From positions 95,988,018-96,052,017 of the forward strand of contig OZ020599.1 of the NCBI GenBank assembly GCA_963971535.1: a DNA stretch of 64,000 bases, written 5' to 3'. Position numbers and translations under genes: made by a program. The notes below the pieces were generated by a model. That model ran no database searches. It was given only the letters and a program-made list of their open reading frames with translations, and was not told where the DNA came from. The stretch comes from Notolepis coatsorum (Eukaryota; Chordata; Actinopteri; Aulopiformes; Paralepididae). Shown here piece by piece: positions 1-38,243 of this stretch. Each line of letters begins with the position of its first letter. The first letter of the stretch is position 1.

Positions 1-340
1 CGGCACGTCTCCACTGTACAGACGAGAAAACACAAGAGGCCCACTATTGTACGACCAGCACACTTGATCAGAGGATGATGTGAGCGAGGTGTTCTCGAAA
101 ATCATAATGTTTAGGGAACTTCAAACAAACTGGCCAATTCTCTGCTGTCGACTAAAACACACCTCTTCAAACAATATCTGAAAAAGAAAAAAATGTATCT
201 TCCTACTGTCTTTTACTATTATGTACATTACTGCTATGCTACTATACTTATACTACTACTTATCATGCTAATATGTCTATATTACTATACACTCTGTAAA
301 TGTAAATGTCAAACAGGCCTAGGTAATGGATCTGCATCAA
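1..340 (+). mobile_element. LINE ORF2 end and 3' UTR fragment
   Basis: Reads LSTKTHLFKQYLKK at about 149-190 before an A/T-rich noncoding region. Partner of the fragment at 47085. It lies past the mfsd2 gene. Confidence 0.6.
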
Positions 341-352
341 CTTAATTTTTTT

Positions 353-365
353 TTTATTCTTTATT
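353..365 (-). promoter_or_regulatory. polyadenylation signals of the mfsd2 gene
   Basis: Two AATAAA hexamers read on the minus strand (TTTATT on plus at 353-358 and 360-365), about 100 nt past the stop codon at 467-469. They imply a short 3' UTR. The DNA just beyond is LINE-derived. Confidence 0.55.
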
Positions 366-466
366 ATTATTAGTATATTATTATTTTAGTTTTTTGACAT
401 GTTGTTCTGAGGGATACGATTCAGAGACATCTCGACGAGTCTAAACAAGAGGCATGAGAGAGCGAC

Positions 467-27393
<26,927 letters not shown>

Positions 27394-27898
27394 CTGGTAG
27401 ATCGATATGTCCATTGGCTGATGATATATTCCTTTACTGCATAGTGAATTCGGCTTCGCAAAAGGTATTCCAAGCTACAGGCTACACGTATAGAATCCAG
27501 CTAACTGGAACCTCCATTGAAAGTAAAAAAAAATAATGCACCGTTCTGCCACAGGGAACACTGCATTATCGAGACAGCGCCCCTACGACGATCTGGCCGG
27601 TAATGCACTTTTCAGAATTCCAAGAGTGGGGTAAATCTGCAGTGCCGCTCGTGACATTGAGTAGGTTATTAAGGAATAAAAGCCAAAACAACCTTGCCAC
27701 GGACATGTCCGTGGTTGGCCCTCTACCATTGGATTCGAAACACAGACATGTCCGTGGCCGGGCGGGAATGTGTTAACTCTGTAAACGACAGCCCCTTCTC
27801 ATTACCTTGATATGGATGATTTATTACATACTACATTTGTACCACCCATTTGCATTATGACTGTCATATATGTACTTGCACATTTTAACAAATATCTC

Positions 27899-29267
27899 TT
27901 AAAGGGATATTTCACTTTAGTAGAACATGTCAGGTTTTAGCAGTCTCTGTGTAAGTGCATCTACAAGTAAACTATTGATCACTGCTGTCCCCGTTCTGTT
28001 GTCAACATCACCATTCGTCCCAGGTCTCAGGCTCCTCATTCACTTCCATTAATTTTGGGGAAACAAAGTGCTGCTGTGAAGATTTCAATAAAACAGACAA
28101 TTCTGAGTTAATGGTGTTTGTTTCGGCATTTGATGAGTCTTTTACAGTTTTATGACCATTGAAACATACGCAGATCCGGTCAATTTCTTACTGGTTTGAG
28201 TGTGCCACGTGTACTGTATCTTTGGTGGAATATTTTGGTTAGAGTGGCACTGGTTACCCATTGGTTGTATGCGGCCTTGCTGGAAGAAAGATTCTAAACA
28301 TTCTGTGAAAAATTGACAGTTTGCCAAACTACACCTCAAGTGAGAAACAGTTCCTTTATTGATCATTTGAAAATGGCAACATTAGCCCAAGTACCTTTGA
28401 CAAAAATATATTTCACCAAATACATTTTCTGTATAGTTTGAAGTACTGCAGCATTATGATATTTAAACTAGCCAAAATGAATGGAAGTGAATGAGGAGCT
28501 GGGCAGGGGCGGATTTAGGATTATAGGAGATCCGGGGCTTAGCCCAGATAGGTCCCCCCCCTTTTTATTTTTATTTCTTTAATTTTTTTGTCTATTTTTT
28601 GCAGGCTTGGTTTGGCAGATTTTTTTTTAATTTAATTAACCTGTACGTGCAATTTCCTGCAATATAGAGCCTTCAATCTTGACCAATAAAGCTGCTCTTT
28701 TCACTATAAAACTCAGTTAACCATAACGTAGTTATGGTTAGATTTATATATTGGAGGGGGATATATCATATTTTTCATATGATCAAAAAGTGGTGGAGCA
28801 AGAGCATACCTTTGCTCCCCCAAGTTCAATAGTGGGAGAGCAGAGATGCTCCGAATGCTCTTATGGCCAGGCGTCTATGATTCACTGATACAAAGTAAAA
28901 TAGTGCAGTGCAATAAAATAGTTAGTCAAATAGAATAAAATAATGCAATAGTGCATTGCAATAAAATAGTTATCGTATTTTTTCGGGAGGCCGGTAAGGA
29001 GTGCATTACAGTAGTCGAGTTGGCGTGAAATAAAGGCATGGATCTGGTTTTCAGCGTCCTTTTGATTTATAAATGCTATGTTTCTAAGGTGGAAGAATTA
29101 CGTTTTTGTCAACTTGTTGATTGTGATTTAAAGCTTAGGTCTGAGTCTACCATGACACCAAGACTTAACTCACTCAAATACAGTTAGCAGCTGGATAGAC
29201 CACAGATGGAAATTAGCTTCTGCTAAATCTGGTGCAAACATATTTTCATGTAACAATGATAAATTGT

Positions 29268-29307
<40 letters not shown>

Positions 29308-29866
29308 AAAAAAAATAGATTCAGGGCTTTTCAGAAAACATTCGGGGCTTGAGCCCAAGTAGCCACCACCTAGCCCCGCCCCTGGAGCTGGGAGCAATGG
29401 TGGTGTTGACAGCAGACGACGGGAACAGCAGTGGTCACTAGTAACCTCGTTCCCAGTTTTATCTCTGTGAGATAAAGCCTGGTAAAGAACTACTGCTGAA
29501 AGTGTCTATGGGTTATTGGGGTAGAATTTCCGGTGTATGTACTTCCCCTGGAAGCTGCCTCCGAACGGACCAACCAATTTGCCCAATCCTGTCGGCAAAC
29601 AAGTTAGAACGTCCCGGTCATGTAGTACATTCTTCAGGCAAAGCCGTTGCAGTGGCTTAAACGAGGAAATATTGTGCACTTCACACGTTTCTATAGTTGT
29701 TGTCGGAACCGGAAAAGCCTGTACTTCCGTTTAGACACTTTAGGAGGCATATCTTGTCCAGCCTAGGTCACTAGCCTATTTGTAGATGACTTTAGATAAG
29801 AGATAAGACTCAGTCTTAAGACTGCTGAAACTTGACTAGTTCTACTAAAGTGAAACATCCCTTTAA
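27899..29866. mobile_element. TTAA-flanked MITE interrupted by a hAT
   Basis: Left end TTAAAGGGATATTTCACTTT and right end AAGTGAAACATCCCTTTAA are inverted (TTAA at 27899 and 29863). The interior is broken by the element at 28504-29384. Confidence 0.82.
28504..29384. mobile_element. hAT-type element, CAGGGGCGG family
   Basis: Ends CAGGGGCGGATTTAGG and CTAGCCCCGCCCCTG; GAGCTGGG is duplicated at 28496-28503 and 29385-29392. It holds a retroposed 3' tail with a poly-A run of about 35 at 29270-29304. Confidence 0.9.
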
Positions 29867-29869
29867 ATG

Positions 29870-31010
29870 TCTCACATAAACTGACTTTGGTCTGTCAGGA
29901 GACTAGCATGGGCAAATAAATCATATTGGAAGATTCAATAAATGCTTTTTATGAGTACAAATTGATTTAATCAAGTCAATGTTTTCCACTGTGGAATGTG
30001 AACTTCAGCAGCTGAGAGGAAGGAACAGGACGATGAACAAATAAATCAACATGGACTAGGCTGCCCTCTTGTGGAGCAGAACTGGAACTGCACTCCTTTA
30101 CTCACAGTAGGTTATAAGAATCCTCATCACCCAGATTGTTCGGGTCCTGGAAGGTGTCCTCGACAAAAGAAACAATACATTGAAATCCCTATGATTTATG
30201 TTACTGGAAAATCAACACTAGTCTATGTAAACCATTTAAAAAGCTAAATGGATTTTATTCAGTTCTCTCTCTCTCAAAAAGACATTTCCCGACCTGGATG
30301 TCCTATTTATGTAAGCTAACAGCAGTAACTGCAATTCTAAGTGAAATTGAAAAATGTCTCTGTTTTTAGAGAAACATGTTATAAATAATTGCAGTAACAG
30401 CAAAATCACTGGATAATAAAAATAACTTTAAAGCAATTTTTCTCAGTTTCACTGAATGCATAGTTTACTGCAGTTAGCTTCTGCAGGGCAGTATTGATAC
30501 TAAATCATATAACTGACGTGGCAAAAAGTGCTTCTTGCAATATCAAATCTTTAATGTTTTTACAGTTACAGTAACAGAAGATGATTCTATGACCATCGAT
30601 GGTAATCAAGTAGCAGCACAACTTAAAGACTGGACACAGCCCAACAAGACAGGAAAACCTTTAAGGTCAAAATTAAATAGAAAACTAAACAATTAAGTAA
30701 AGTATTTATCGGTGATAATCATCACTCTAAAATCAGCTTATGAACAAAAATCTAAATTTCAACGCCAAAATAAACTCTTCCTCTGGAACCATTTTAGGAT
30801 TAAAGGGCAATAAATAACAAATGACTTGCAGCGCTTTGCCATACACCACATTAGTGGACCAAGTACCTCAATCTGCAATCATATGTTGACCATCAGTATC
30901 CGTCCTAGATACAGCATATGTCATCTATATACAGGGTAGTAATTTTGTCTGTTTTCCAGTTTAAAGACTACCGAGTTATGTCATCTCTACACAGGTAGTC
31001 CTACTGTACA
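29870..31010. other. intergenic / fam110 3' UTR, little recognised
   Basis: Moderately A/T-rich. The only candidate signal is an AATAAA on minus at 30254-30259, about 770 nt past the fam110 stop, which would make 30255-31024 its 3' UTR. No repeat or gene recognised elsewhere. Confidence 0.4.
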
Positions 31011-31024
31011 TGTCCATCATCCCT

Positions 31025-32317
31025 CTATAAATTGGTGCTCTTGACATTGTCCTTGGCGTGACGGATCCCATAGAGCCATTTGATCACTCTGGCGTTCCTC
31101 TCGATGACCGAGACGCCGTAGGGAACGCGCTCCGCGCCCTCGCCGCCGACACCACCACCGCCCTCCTCCTCTCCGCCCTCCCCACCGGAGCCGGCGCACT
31201 CGGAGCCGGGAGCGCTGGCGCTGCGGAGGCGAGCGATGGACACCCTGTCAGAACCGGGTCCGGTTAAGTCCTGCAGATCGGAGGCGTCCAAACCGCACAG
31301 GTTGAAGAAGCGCTCCAGCTCCGTTCCCCCCCGGGAGAATCGATCGCTCATGTCCGATTTGGAGCGGGTCAGAGAGGGCCGTTTCCTGGAGCTGGAGGAG
31401 GACAAGCGGGTGATAGCCGGGGAAGCAGGGGGCAGCAGCAGATGGACGTTGGGAGGGGCGTGGACCAGGGCAGAGGCGTCGACGGGGGAGGAAGGCGAGT
31501 GGTTGTGTGGCAGAGCCGGAACGGGTTTCAGGGGAGAAGGGCCGGGCGTGGTTCTGGAGTAAAAGAGGCGCGGGTTGGAGGCGGCCAGGCGGAGGGGGAC
31601 CTGGGAGCGCAGAGGCATGGGCTGAAGAGGCTGCCGCATGTACTGCTGCGGTGGTCGGCACGGCGCCCTCACCGGCCTGGTCTGGGGTATCACGTCCACC
31701 CTCCGTATGGTGGCCGCGGCCGGAGACGCCGCGCACCCGGGGGCCTGCTTCAACCTCACCTTGGCCGGACTGGACCAGTCGAGGCACGGGGGAGGACGGA
31801 GCCTCTCCGCGACGCGGTCGGCCCCGGCGGAGGTGGAATCCTGGCCGGCGGAGCTACTTGTAGCCGCGGTGGTGCAGTCGCCACTCGACTTGGGTTGACT
31901 TTCCTCCGAGCTCACGGTGGTGGTCGTGGTGGAGACGGGCCCGTCGTTCATCCCGGTGATCAGGTTACTCAGGTGCACCAGGTCCAGCGGGACGCCCCCG
32001 CTGTGTTGTGAAATGGGACGGGCCGGGGTCCTCCTGGTGGGCCGCAGGGTCGCGCTCGGGGTCATCAAGAGAGGCTTCCGCACCTCAGGGGGTCTGACGG
32101 GCTGCTGCTTGGCGAGGGCCACTTGGCTCTTGACATATTTCGCTTTGTCCGCCTCCAGCCGCTCCACGGCACTCTGCTTCGGTCGGGCCTTCGCCGCCGG
32201 GCTCAGCCGGTAGAAGTCGGGTCCTACCGGCCCCTTGGGTCGTAACCGCGGGGGTGCAGCGGCTACGGCAGTACTCAGCCGCACCAGCGGGGGTTGGTGG
32301 AGAGTCCCCACAGGCAT
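31025..32317 (-). CDS. fam110: FAM110-family protein
   Basis: 430 residues in one exon, the usual architecture of the FAM110 family, whose studied members localise to centrosomes/spindle poles and associate with microtubules. Conserved blocks seen: KQSAVERLEADKAKYVKS at residues 47-64; RSKSDMSDRF and ERFFNLCGLD within 318-345; PYGVSVIERNARVIKWLYG at 399-417. The middle is low-complexity, Pro/Ser/Thr-rich, and a Gly/Glu run precedes the C-terminal block. The start is the first ATG, giving the family's MPV start. The coding region is far more GC-rich than its surroundings, so large antisense open frames overlie it. The paralogue (A, B, C or D) cannot be fixed by eye. Confidence 0.95.
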   Translation of the reverse strand: MPVGTLHQPPLVRLSTAVAAAPPRLRPKGPVGPDFYRLSPAAKARPKQSAVERLEADKAKYVKSQVALAKQQPVRPPEVRKPLLMTPSATLRPTRRTPARPISQHSGGVPLDLVHLSNLITGMNDGPVSTTTTTVSSEESQPKSSGDCTTAATSSSAGQDSTSAGADRVAERLRPPPCLDWSSPAKVRLKQAPGCAASPAAATIRRVDVIPQTRPVRAPCRPPQQYMRQPLQPMPLRSQVPLRLAASNPRLFYSRTTPGPSPLKPVPALPHNHSPSSPVDASALVHAPPNVHLLLPPASPAITRLSSSSSRKRPSLTRSKSDMSDRFSRGGTELERFFNLCGLDASDLQDLTGPGSDRVSIARLRSASAPGSECAGSGGEGGEEEGGGGVGGEGAERVPYGVSVIERNARVIKWLYGIRHAKDNVKSTNL

Positions 32318-32760
32318 CCCCGGTTAGAGGACGGCGGCGCTGAATGCCTCTTTCTTACTCAAAACGTCTTCTCCGGTCACTTAAATGTCAACGCGTGCCA
32401 TGATCTCTTGGAATCAAAGTCCTCACTTTGATCTAAATAAGTCTGAGGTTCCTCTGGTGTAGATGATTATTGGTACATACTTGAAGGAAAATGCAGTCCC
32501 AGCATTTCACTTGAACCCTAGTTCCTTGACATTTGGACTTCCTGTGGGGGAGGAAAAAAGAGACACGGCATCAGCAAACAGCAATACACTCAAAGGCAAT
32601 GGTGACTGACTGACTAATGGACATAATCTAAGACAGAGGAAAGACATGGAAACAAAACATTCAAACCAACAGTCAGACACAAATGTTTACCTCAGGAGAC
32701 GAGACAACTTTTTTTGCCAGACCTACTTGAACTAAACCACCACAGGACTCCAGCACTCCA
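32318..32760 (-). promoter_or_regulatory. fam110 5' UTR with intron, noncoding exon 1
   Basis: A pyrimidine-rich acceptor (CCCCCACAG, exon from 32541) lies upstream of the ATG, and a donor (CTGAG followed by GTAAAC) lies at 32691-32689. This predicts a noncoding exon 1 at about 32691-32757 and a 149-bp intron. Confidence 0.5.
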
Positions 32761-32784
32761 GAGGCCGAACGACAAGTCAAGACT

Positions 32785-32790
32785 CTTATA
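32785..32790 (-). promoter_or_regulatory. TATA-like box of fam110
   Basis: TATAAG on minus in the context GAGGTTATAAGAGTC, about 30 bp upstream of the predicted exon 1 start. Confidence 0.45.
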
Positions 32791-32989
32791 ACCTCTCCCC
32801 TTTCACCAAGGAAACCGAAGGATGTGGCCAATCACAAGCCGGGAACCGTTAATAGCCTACTAATGACTTCATTGGCTGCCGGTCCTGACAAATTTGTACA
32901 ATTATTCCGTCCCATCCATCTTCCTTTGGACAAACGCACAATAACTCCTCTCTAGACACTTCATTTTCTGTCGCCATGGGGCCTGTGAA

Positions 32990-33062
32990 AGGAGTGAGAC
33001 TGGCAGGACTGTTAGTGTGGGTGTGTGTGTGTGTGTGTGTGAGTGGGGGGGGGGGGGGGTAC
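32990..33062. repeat. (GT)n-(G)n simple repeat
   Basis: GT run passing into about 12 G. Beyond it, 33062-33320 shows nothing recognised. Confidence 0.85.
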
Positions 33063-33324
33063 AGCTGTCAATAATCTATTGTTCGGAGGAATACTCAGAC
33101 AGGGCCTATCACACACACGACAGCTGTTAGAGGAGGAGGGAACAATGCCCCTTCTTTAAATAAAGCTCCCAGTCACCGGAGTTTGTAGTAGGCGTCCTCT
33201 TGAGGGAAGCAGTCCCTTTAAGGTTTTAAACAAGGTTGTAAAGAATAAAGTCAAACCCCTAGTGTGTGTGAAACCATTCCATCTTAGTTTACAACCTCGA
33301 GCCTTTGACTGCAGTGGCCGTTGT

Positions 33325-33436
33325 AATTGACCTATCTCAAGCCCCGCCCCCTCTTTTCCTTGATCCTCCAATCACAATGGTTGCTTCCAGAGATTAGAGG
33401 ATCAGGAAAAGAGGGTGGAGCTTGAGATAGGTACAT
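33325..33436. repeat. inverted repeat, about 40-bp arms
   Basis: CCTATCTCAAGC...CCCTCTTTTCCTTGATCCTC is repeated inverted as GAGGATCAGGAAAAGAGGG...GCTTGAGATAGG around a short loop. A MITE remnant or stem-loop; no TSD seen. Confidence 0.75.
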
Positions 33437-33439
33437 TTG

Positions 33440-34650
33440 TTTATTTCCTAGAGACAAGAGAGGAGTGTCTAACTAGGAGAGTGTGTTCGGTAAGAGTGCA
33501 AATCTCCTACCAGGCGGCATTCCTGTTAGGCCGTGAGCCAGGGCCCCAAATGTGGGACACAGGGACCATCTTGGGGGACTAACTTTCATAGTGATTTTTT
33601 GGGAAGGTATACACCCCCTACTGCATACCTGCCAACCCTCCCGTTTTTCCCGGGATTCTCCTGTATTTCAACCTTCCTTCCCGCGAAATCTCCAGTTTTT
33701 TCAAATCCCAATGTTGACAGCTATGCGGCCTACTGCTAGAAAAGGTGTGATAGCAATGCAGCAGTTGCCTCTAAATGTGTGCTATCACCCATTTTATAAC
33801 ACTACCAAGCATATTTTTTAGGCCTCCTGTCCGAAATTACATGCCCCAAATGAATCATGATAGCTCCTGAACCATACGGCCTATATGCATGTTTCTGGTC
33901 CCCTTTGATAGGTAACAAGCTAGGACATGTGAATCCAGTGTAAGTAAACATACATCTATTACAATTCCAGAGTAAATGGAGATACAATGAAGGAAAACAT
34001 CATATTTTTACCCTCGCCAGGTACATATTCTACATTTAAAAGGCGATATCACCATTATAAGCAAGATCCCATGGATAATAATGCAACTGAATGTGTCCTC
34101 CTACTCCTTGACTACAAATGTAACTCTGGATGTGATGAAAATACACTACAACATTTATGATACAATTTATAAAGATATCCCATTGGATTCCATGGACATG
34201 ACTTTTCAAGGCTGTCTAGATCTATAATTATTGTCATCCGACTCCACCCACCCATATGAACAAACATTTGATTGGATAAGCCAACCACTGTTCCACATCA
34301 TCTAAAGTGGACCGCATTAGAGCCACACCCCTCTTTCAGCAAGCATGGACGATCGTGATGCTAGGAGAAAGCGTAAGGAACATTTTAACCTCTTAACAGG
34401 CACCCAGAAAAGTGGCAATTTTTTACTTGAACTTGAGGACTGCATACTTTTTTTTGCAAAGCTTAGCTTTATACTTATAGCACATGCATGGGCCTGGTCT
34501 CTTTTGAAAGATAACATTCTGAAGTTACTAATGCGAAAAAAGGAAAATCATACATAAGAGTTGAACTTGAACTTGTGTATGTACTCACATTTTTCTGTAG
34601 TGGTGTGGTTGCAATATCAAAAAAGTATATATAAAAGCTAGTCTCATTAG
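33440..34650. other. intergenic, nothing recognised
   Basis: Mixed composition, short open frames only, no repeat family I can name. Confidence 0.5.
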
Positions 34651-34654
34651 CTTT

Positions 34655-35060
34655 ATAGTTGATGAATGGAGGAAGGCAGAGTACAGAGCAAAGCTACAAG
34701 ACAAGATTCCGTATGCAACTGTGAATGAAAAATGTTACAGAATCTCATCTCAGGACAGTGAGGAGGTGTCAGCTCTTCAATGCCAACAAGAATAAGCAGA
34801 TGGCCGCCTACTTCTGCATGCTGCCCATGCCACAAGAGAGGGATACCCATCTGTAGTTATCTGCTCAGAAGACACAGATGTCTTTATCATGTCTTTAGCA
34901 TTCTGTGACAAGATTGAGGCCCCATTGTTCCAGATGTGTGGCAGTAAATCCTGTACAAGGCTTGTGGACATCAGGAAGGTTGCTGCCACTGTTGGCGTAG
35001 AGGTGTGTAGGGCTCTCATCGGGTTGCATGCATAATACCCTACCCACAGCTGTAAAGGAA
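34655..35060 (+). pseudogene. decayed remnant of a dispersed SEDTDVF protein
   Basis: The plus strand reads ADGRLLLHAAHATREGYPSV, then VICSEDTDVFIMSLAFCDKI and PLFQMCGSKS..RLVDI. This pattern occurs in multi-copy uncharacterised fish and invertebrate proteins that I suspect to be transposon-encoded. There is at least one stop (TAA at about 34793) and no start, so it is a fragment. Confidence 0.5.
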
Positions 35061-35662
35061 TGTGAATCACTACCCACTTTTAAAACCACTCTCAAGGAGC
35101 ACCTACGGGAGACTGCAATTAGAAACTGGCCCCTGTAAATGTCCTAATCCAATAATACACGAGACCCTCTTCTTGGGACCAAGTAAGGTTTCGTCGATAA
35201 TCCAATGTACAGTTACCCGATCCCGCCTACCCACCCCCCCCCCAGCCACCTCCAATGTACAGTCCCCCCCCCCCACCCCACCTCCTCCAATGTACAGTTT
35301 CTTCGTCAAATGTATACTCTCTTCACAAATAGTACTGTATGTTATGTATAGATGTAGCAGTACTGTCTATCTGTATGTCATGTATGTCATATATGTTATT
35401 AGGGCTGCAACTAATGACTATTTTGGTAGTCGACTAATCTGTCGATTATTTTTTCGATTGTCGACTAACCGAAAAACAATTATATTTAAAAAAATATATA
35501 TATATACTTTTTTTTTTGCACTACCTATCTTTGTGAAAGTGGTTTCTCAGCTCTGGTCCAGCTGAAGACAGAGCAGAGGAAGAGATTGGACATTGAGCAT
35601 GACCTCAGAGTTGCTTTGAGACTCTTGTCAGGACCAAACAACATCCCCAGTTATCCCATTAG

Positions 35663-36909
35663 CAGGCCTGTACAGTGCGAGATATATATCGCACGTGCTA
35701 CAGCAACAGCGGTCTGTGCGATGGATGGATTTACTTCAGTAGCACTGGTGCGATAGGGATTCGGTTCATATAGATACTCTTATTTTGAAAATCCTGTAGC
35801 GGGTCTCATTTCTGCCCACGCGCAGCTCCAGCTAGGCTCCGAAAGCTAGCAACGTTCAGGTGCATATGATAATCTTATTTTGAAAAAACTCTTGTGACAA
35901 CTCGACGAGTCATATCCGCCCTATCCGTGCGCCTTCTGCAAGCAGAGCAGCGCGTTGGTCGGTTGCTGCGTTAACACAACAGTGCGCCTACACGTCCCGA
36001 AATAAGTCCGTGGTGGTTTTTTTTTCTCGCAACGGGTCAAATGCATCTACATGCTTTGCACCGTCGCCATTCCTTTATGCGCACATCGCCCGAAATTAAC
36101 GTTTATGTACCATTACAATCACTACAACGTTAGCAAGCTAACAAGCTAATCCTGATCAGAGGCAGAGCCAGCAGACAGTGTGGAAAGGGAAATGGGGGGG
36201 GGCACTCTCTCCCCTTCCCTGTGTGTGTGTGCGTGCGTGCGTTTGGAAAGATGATGAACGAAGTCACTAGTCAGGACAGGAGTATATTATAGTAAACTGA
36301 GGATGGACAGATAATGTTGATATTCAAATAAACAAGTTTCGAGAGGAGTGGAAGTTTGAAGACAGACTAGACTACAATATGATGCGGGGGTGGTGAGTTG
36401 AAACAGTGTGTGTGAATGAATGAATGAAAACTTTATTTAACAGATTGCAGAATGGGTACAGTACAGTACGGCTCAATACACACAATTGTTAAGGGGATGC
36501 AGACCTGAGAAAGACGTTTGTCTTGTTTACATCAGGGTCCCCCATTGTGTGTGTGTGTCCCAACCGACCCCACTTCTATGTTTCAATAAATTATTTGCAT
36601 TTAAAACTATTAACGCTGACTCATTCCTTCAGTCCACTCAAAATTATGCTAATATTCCTTATGTTGTTTATGATATTAATTGAAAATAGCATATGAGAGT
36701 ATCATAGTAATAATAACACATGGCGATATACTAAATGACAGCCAAACATGGCACTGCAACTAAATAACACAAATACAATAGGCACATTTGTGACTGTTAC
36801 AAATATAACACGTTTTATACTTGTGCTACAAGATTTTGGCCTGTGCTACAAAACTATCAACCTCTGTAGCACCAGTGCTATGTGCAAAAAAAGTTAACGT
36901 ACAGCCCTG
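35663..36909. mobile_element. CAGGGCTGTAC-family element, copy 2
   Basis: Ends CAGGCCTGTACAGTGCG and GTACAGCCCTG, with CCATTAG duplicated at 35656-35662 and 36910-36916. Inserted in the hAT transposase remnant. It carries the TGTAGCACCAGTGCTATGTG motif shared with the copy at 58185. Confidence 0.85.
36412..36548 (-). mobile_element. LINE 3' tail, (GAAT)n end
   Basis: Same tail family as at 10256, inside the nested element. Confidence 0.85.
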
Positions 36910-37294
36910 CCATTAGTTCCCCCAAACTTACTGTCGGTCTGTTATGTTAAGCTAATAAGTCTTCAACTGGCTGGACCAGAGCTGAGAAGCCACTTTCACA
37001 AAGATAGGTAGTGCAAAAAAAAAGAAAAAAAAAAAATTATAATTCTTTTTTTTATGACTAATCGACGCAACAATATCTCGTCGACGATTTTTCATAATCG
37101 ACATCGTCGATTATGTCGACTAATCGTTGCAGCCCTATATGTTATGATGAATTGAAAATGGGGGACCCTGATGTAAACTAGACGAAAGTCTTTCTCTGGT
37201 CTGCATCCCCTTAACAATTGTGTGTATTGAGCCGTACTGTATTGTACCCATTCTGCAATCTGTTAACATTTTCATTTTTCAATGTTCTCTGTAG

Positions 37295-37869
37295 ATCGGC
37301 GTCAAATAATTGGAATCTTTCTCCTCCAGTCTCATCAACGCACGGTAAGAGGACACCAACGTTATTTTCAGCCCGATTTTTTATTCATTTCACTGCAAAC
37401 CATCTGATCAACGTATCAACACATAGTAAATAATGCCGTTACTGACGATCAAGGAATTATAAACGACCCCCCCCCCCCCTTTCCTTCACGCATGATGAAG
37501 CGTAATGTTTACCGATCATATACATTTGAATTTTTTAATATAGCGTGTATAGGAAAGAAACGCCAATCGATAATCTATATATTATGCTTCAGGGCCTATA
37601 ACTACTGTTTTTGGAATTACAGCAGAAAAGATTAAAAACATACTTATATTCTCGACGCTAGTAACACAACAATGTATGAATGAACAAATATAACATTCCC
37701 ACATCCTGAACGATAGATAACCGATGTTGAATGGGCCATAGTAATGTCAATATAGCAATACAATTTTAAAAGTTATAGCCCTGCAAAGAAGGTAAACATC
37801 TCCATAGGCTTTCAACGGTGGCAGACTGGGTACAATGATGGGCACAACCCCCGGCACCCAATGTGTTAA
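37295..37869. mobile_element. piggyBac-like element P3 (left end missing)
   Basis: The right end CAATGTGTTAA resembles P1/P2 ends. AGCCCTGCAAAGAAGG and GGAATTATAAACG are shared with P2. Contains an AGATCGGCGTC...CACGGTAAGAG segment resembling the P1 exon-like region. Confidence 0.7.
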
Positions 37870-37899
37870 CAGCTTTTTTTTCTTTTCTTTTTTTTTTAC

Positions 37900-38080
37900 A
37901 TTTGTACCCATTCACTCACACATTGACGGCGGAGGCAACCATGCAAGGTGCCAACCTGCACATCGGGAGCAATTAGGGGTTATGCGTCTTGCTCAAGGAC
38001 ACTTTGACACACTGCCCGGGAGGAGCAGGAATCAACTCGGGAACCTCTGAATTACCAGACGACTGCTCTACCTCCCATAA
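37900..38080 (-). mobile_element. tRNA-headed SINE (AGGTAGAGCAGTCGTCTGGT)
   Basis: On minus, the head with AGGTAGAGCAGTCGTCTGGT is followed by GGGAGCAATTAGGGGTTATG-type body sequence on plus. 5' end near 38080. Confidence 0.75.
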
Positions 38081-38243
38081 ATAGAAGAGTGCGAGTGGTC
38101 ATGAAGTGTTTAGAGAAAATAATTATCAATCTAGTGAAAAGTCAGCTGTTCTTTGGATCCGTTTCAGTTTGCTTATAGGTGCAATACAGGTACTGATGAT
38201 GCGGCCTCAGCCTTGGTTCATTTTGATATCTAAGCACTTAGAG

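Larger units (their letters stand above)
35400..37137. mobile_element. hAT-type element, TAGGGCTGCAAC family
   Basis: Ends TAGGGCTGCAACTAATGA and CGTTGCAGCCCTA, TSD TATGTTAT at 35392-35399 and 37138-37145. The interior keeps a transposase end reading TYLCESGFSALVQLKTEQRK and LDIEHDLRVAL at 35520-35625, like the C-terminal dimerisation region of hAT/ZBED5-type proteins, plus a partial inverted copy near 36965-37015. Interrupted by 35663-36909. Confidence 0.92.
35030..37285 (+). mobile_element. LINE 3' part split by a hAT
   Basis: Short ORF2 end (SLPTFKTTLKEHLRE), then a 3' UTR with TGTACAGT motifs up to 35399, continuing at 37138 with GATGAATTGAAAATGGGGGA and the common tail. The uninterrupted counterpart is 48700-49005. 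Confidence 0.85.

Noticed and set aside
31236-32213. Long plus-strand open frames opposite fam110
   Set aside because: GC-rich antisense shadows of a coding exon whose minus-strand product has three conserved family blocks.
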